Assembly: GCF_019649055.1 (NCBI RefSeq)
Contig: NW_026570225.1
Span: forward strand, 62,001 to 126,000
Source of the DNA: Paramacrobiotus metropolitanus
Lineage: Eukaryota; Tardigrada; Eutardigrada; Parachela; Macrobiotidae
DNA length: 64,000 nucleotides
Reading direction: 5' to 3'
The notes beneath the pieces are model-generated. The model had not been told where the DNA came from. It saw nothing but the letters and a program-made list of their open reading frames with translations, and made no database searches. Position 1 is the stretch's first letter. Every line of letters begins with the position of its first letter. Positions 63,701 to 64,000 of the stretch are shown piece after piece. The translations under genes were made by a program, and so were the position numbers.

Positions 63701-63913
63701 AGTATACAGCAAGTGGATTCTCTCGGACCATTCTGTATCAGCAATGACAAACCTGAACTCCTCTTGCTTCGTTCTCAAGGCGCGAATACAATCCTGATAA
63801 ACACGTAAATCTTTGGTATTCAGTTCCATTCCGCTTAGCCGACTTTCCAGCAGATATTTGTTGAGAACACCACGCTGAGCTTCGGACAGATTCGTCTGCT
63901 CCCGGTCAACTTC
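60781..63913 (-). CDS. M3-family oligopeptidase A-like protein, catalytically inactive, 5' partial
   Basis: Exons in transcript order: 63753-63913, 63560-63664, 63208-63402, 62900-63142, 62387-62631, 62154-62272, 61796-62076, 61402-61549, 61252-61331 and 60781-60898. They give 564 residues; the N-terminal exon or exons lie beyond 64000. The match is to oligopeptidase A (prlC) and thimet-type M3 metallopeptidases, soluble peptide-degrading enzymes. Landmarks are QRGVLNKYLLESRLSG, LGYDNYAALSMETKMA, IRPYFPLPHVLDGMF, VWHKDVSFYQVYNEEG, GFYLDPYARP, LAALIFSFMPPSGK, SLLTFDDVSALF, CGFAHIFIGDHAAAYYSFLW and VFRRFRGRD. The zinc site LFHEFGHxLxHL reads LFQRFGTALQHL: both His ligands and the catalytic Glu are changed, and the downstream ligand helix (usually AVELPSQFxE) reads ALDVSGNFMR. 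The fold is otherwise intact and uninterrupted, so this is probably a pseudoenzyme rather than a pseudogene. Confidence 0.9.
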
Positions 63914-64000
63914 CTGCGAAAACAGTGAAAGAACAGTTTGCATCGGCGATGTACGAGTATTTATCAAGAAACAATTTATTCACACGTAAATTTATTTACA
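63914..64000. other. Intron sequence at right edge
   Basis: This is the upstream part of an intron of the minus-strand M3 gene, ending in the acceptor TTTTCGCAG. No exon is seen. Confidence 0.6.

Noticed and set aside
1-64000. tRNA, rRNA, CRISPR arrays, transposase or reverse transcriptase genes
   Set aside because: I looked for B-box-like words, regularly spaced repeats and known catalytic motifs by eye and found none; small RNA genes could still be missed without a covariance-model scan.

Overview
The window is intron-rich animal nuclear DNA. Genes have 2 to 18 exons, mostly canonical GT-AG introns from about 60 bp to several kb, AT-rich spacers, AATAAA poly(A) signals, and no operons or ribosome binding sites. 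The gene set (SK potassium channel, TMEM63 channel, TRH-type GPCR, rdgC/PPEF phosphatase, DESI1, mS38) is bilaterian. The Gly/Tyr-rich secreted peptide and a Cys-rich secreted protein hint at an ecdysozoan such as a tardigrade or nematode relative, but this is not proven. No bacterial, viral or transposase gene was recognised.

Layout. 216-2009 (-): 5' end of a PPEF/rdgC phosphatase that runs off the left edge. 5043-7329 (+): adenylate kinase. 13981-22542 (+): small-conductance Ca2+-activated K+ channel (879 aa model), with candidate alternative first and cassette exons in intron 1. 23491-27322 (-): DESI1-type deSUMOylating isopeptidase joined in frame to a PUL-like helical domain (494 aa). 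30143-31419 (+): secreted Cys-rich protein. 31761-33110 (-): mitochondrial ribosomal protein mS38/AURKAIP1. 35139-39511 (+): TMEM63/CSC1-like mechanosensitive channel (805 aa). 41555-42806 and 43785-45766 (+): two neighbouring four-pass membrane proteins. 46871-47338 (+): 61-aa Gly/Tyr-rich secreted peptide. 50529-52506 (+): secreted glycoprotein of unknown family. 53860-59451 (+): TRH-receptor-like GPCR with two possible C-termini. 60781-63913 (-): M3-family oligopeptidase paralogue running off the right edge, whose zinc-binding motif is destroyed.

I built exon models by hand from splice consensus, reading phase and remembered family similarity. Every multi-exon model closes in frame. The genes are unrelated neighbours rather than a pathway cluster. 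The most notable items are the inactive M3 peptidase, the DESI1-PUL fusion with an alternative DESI1-only ending, alternative starts and exons of the SK channel (including a GC-AG intron), and the 22-nt microexon that splits the E-R-F motif of the GPCR.
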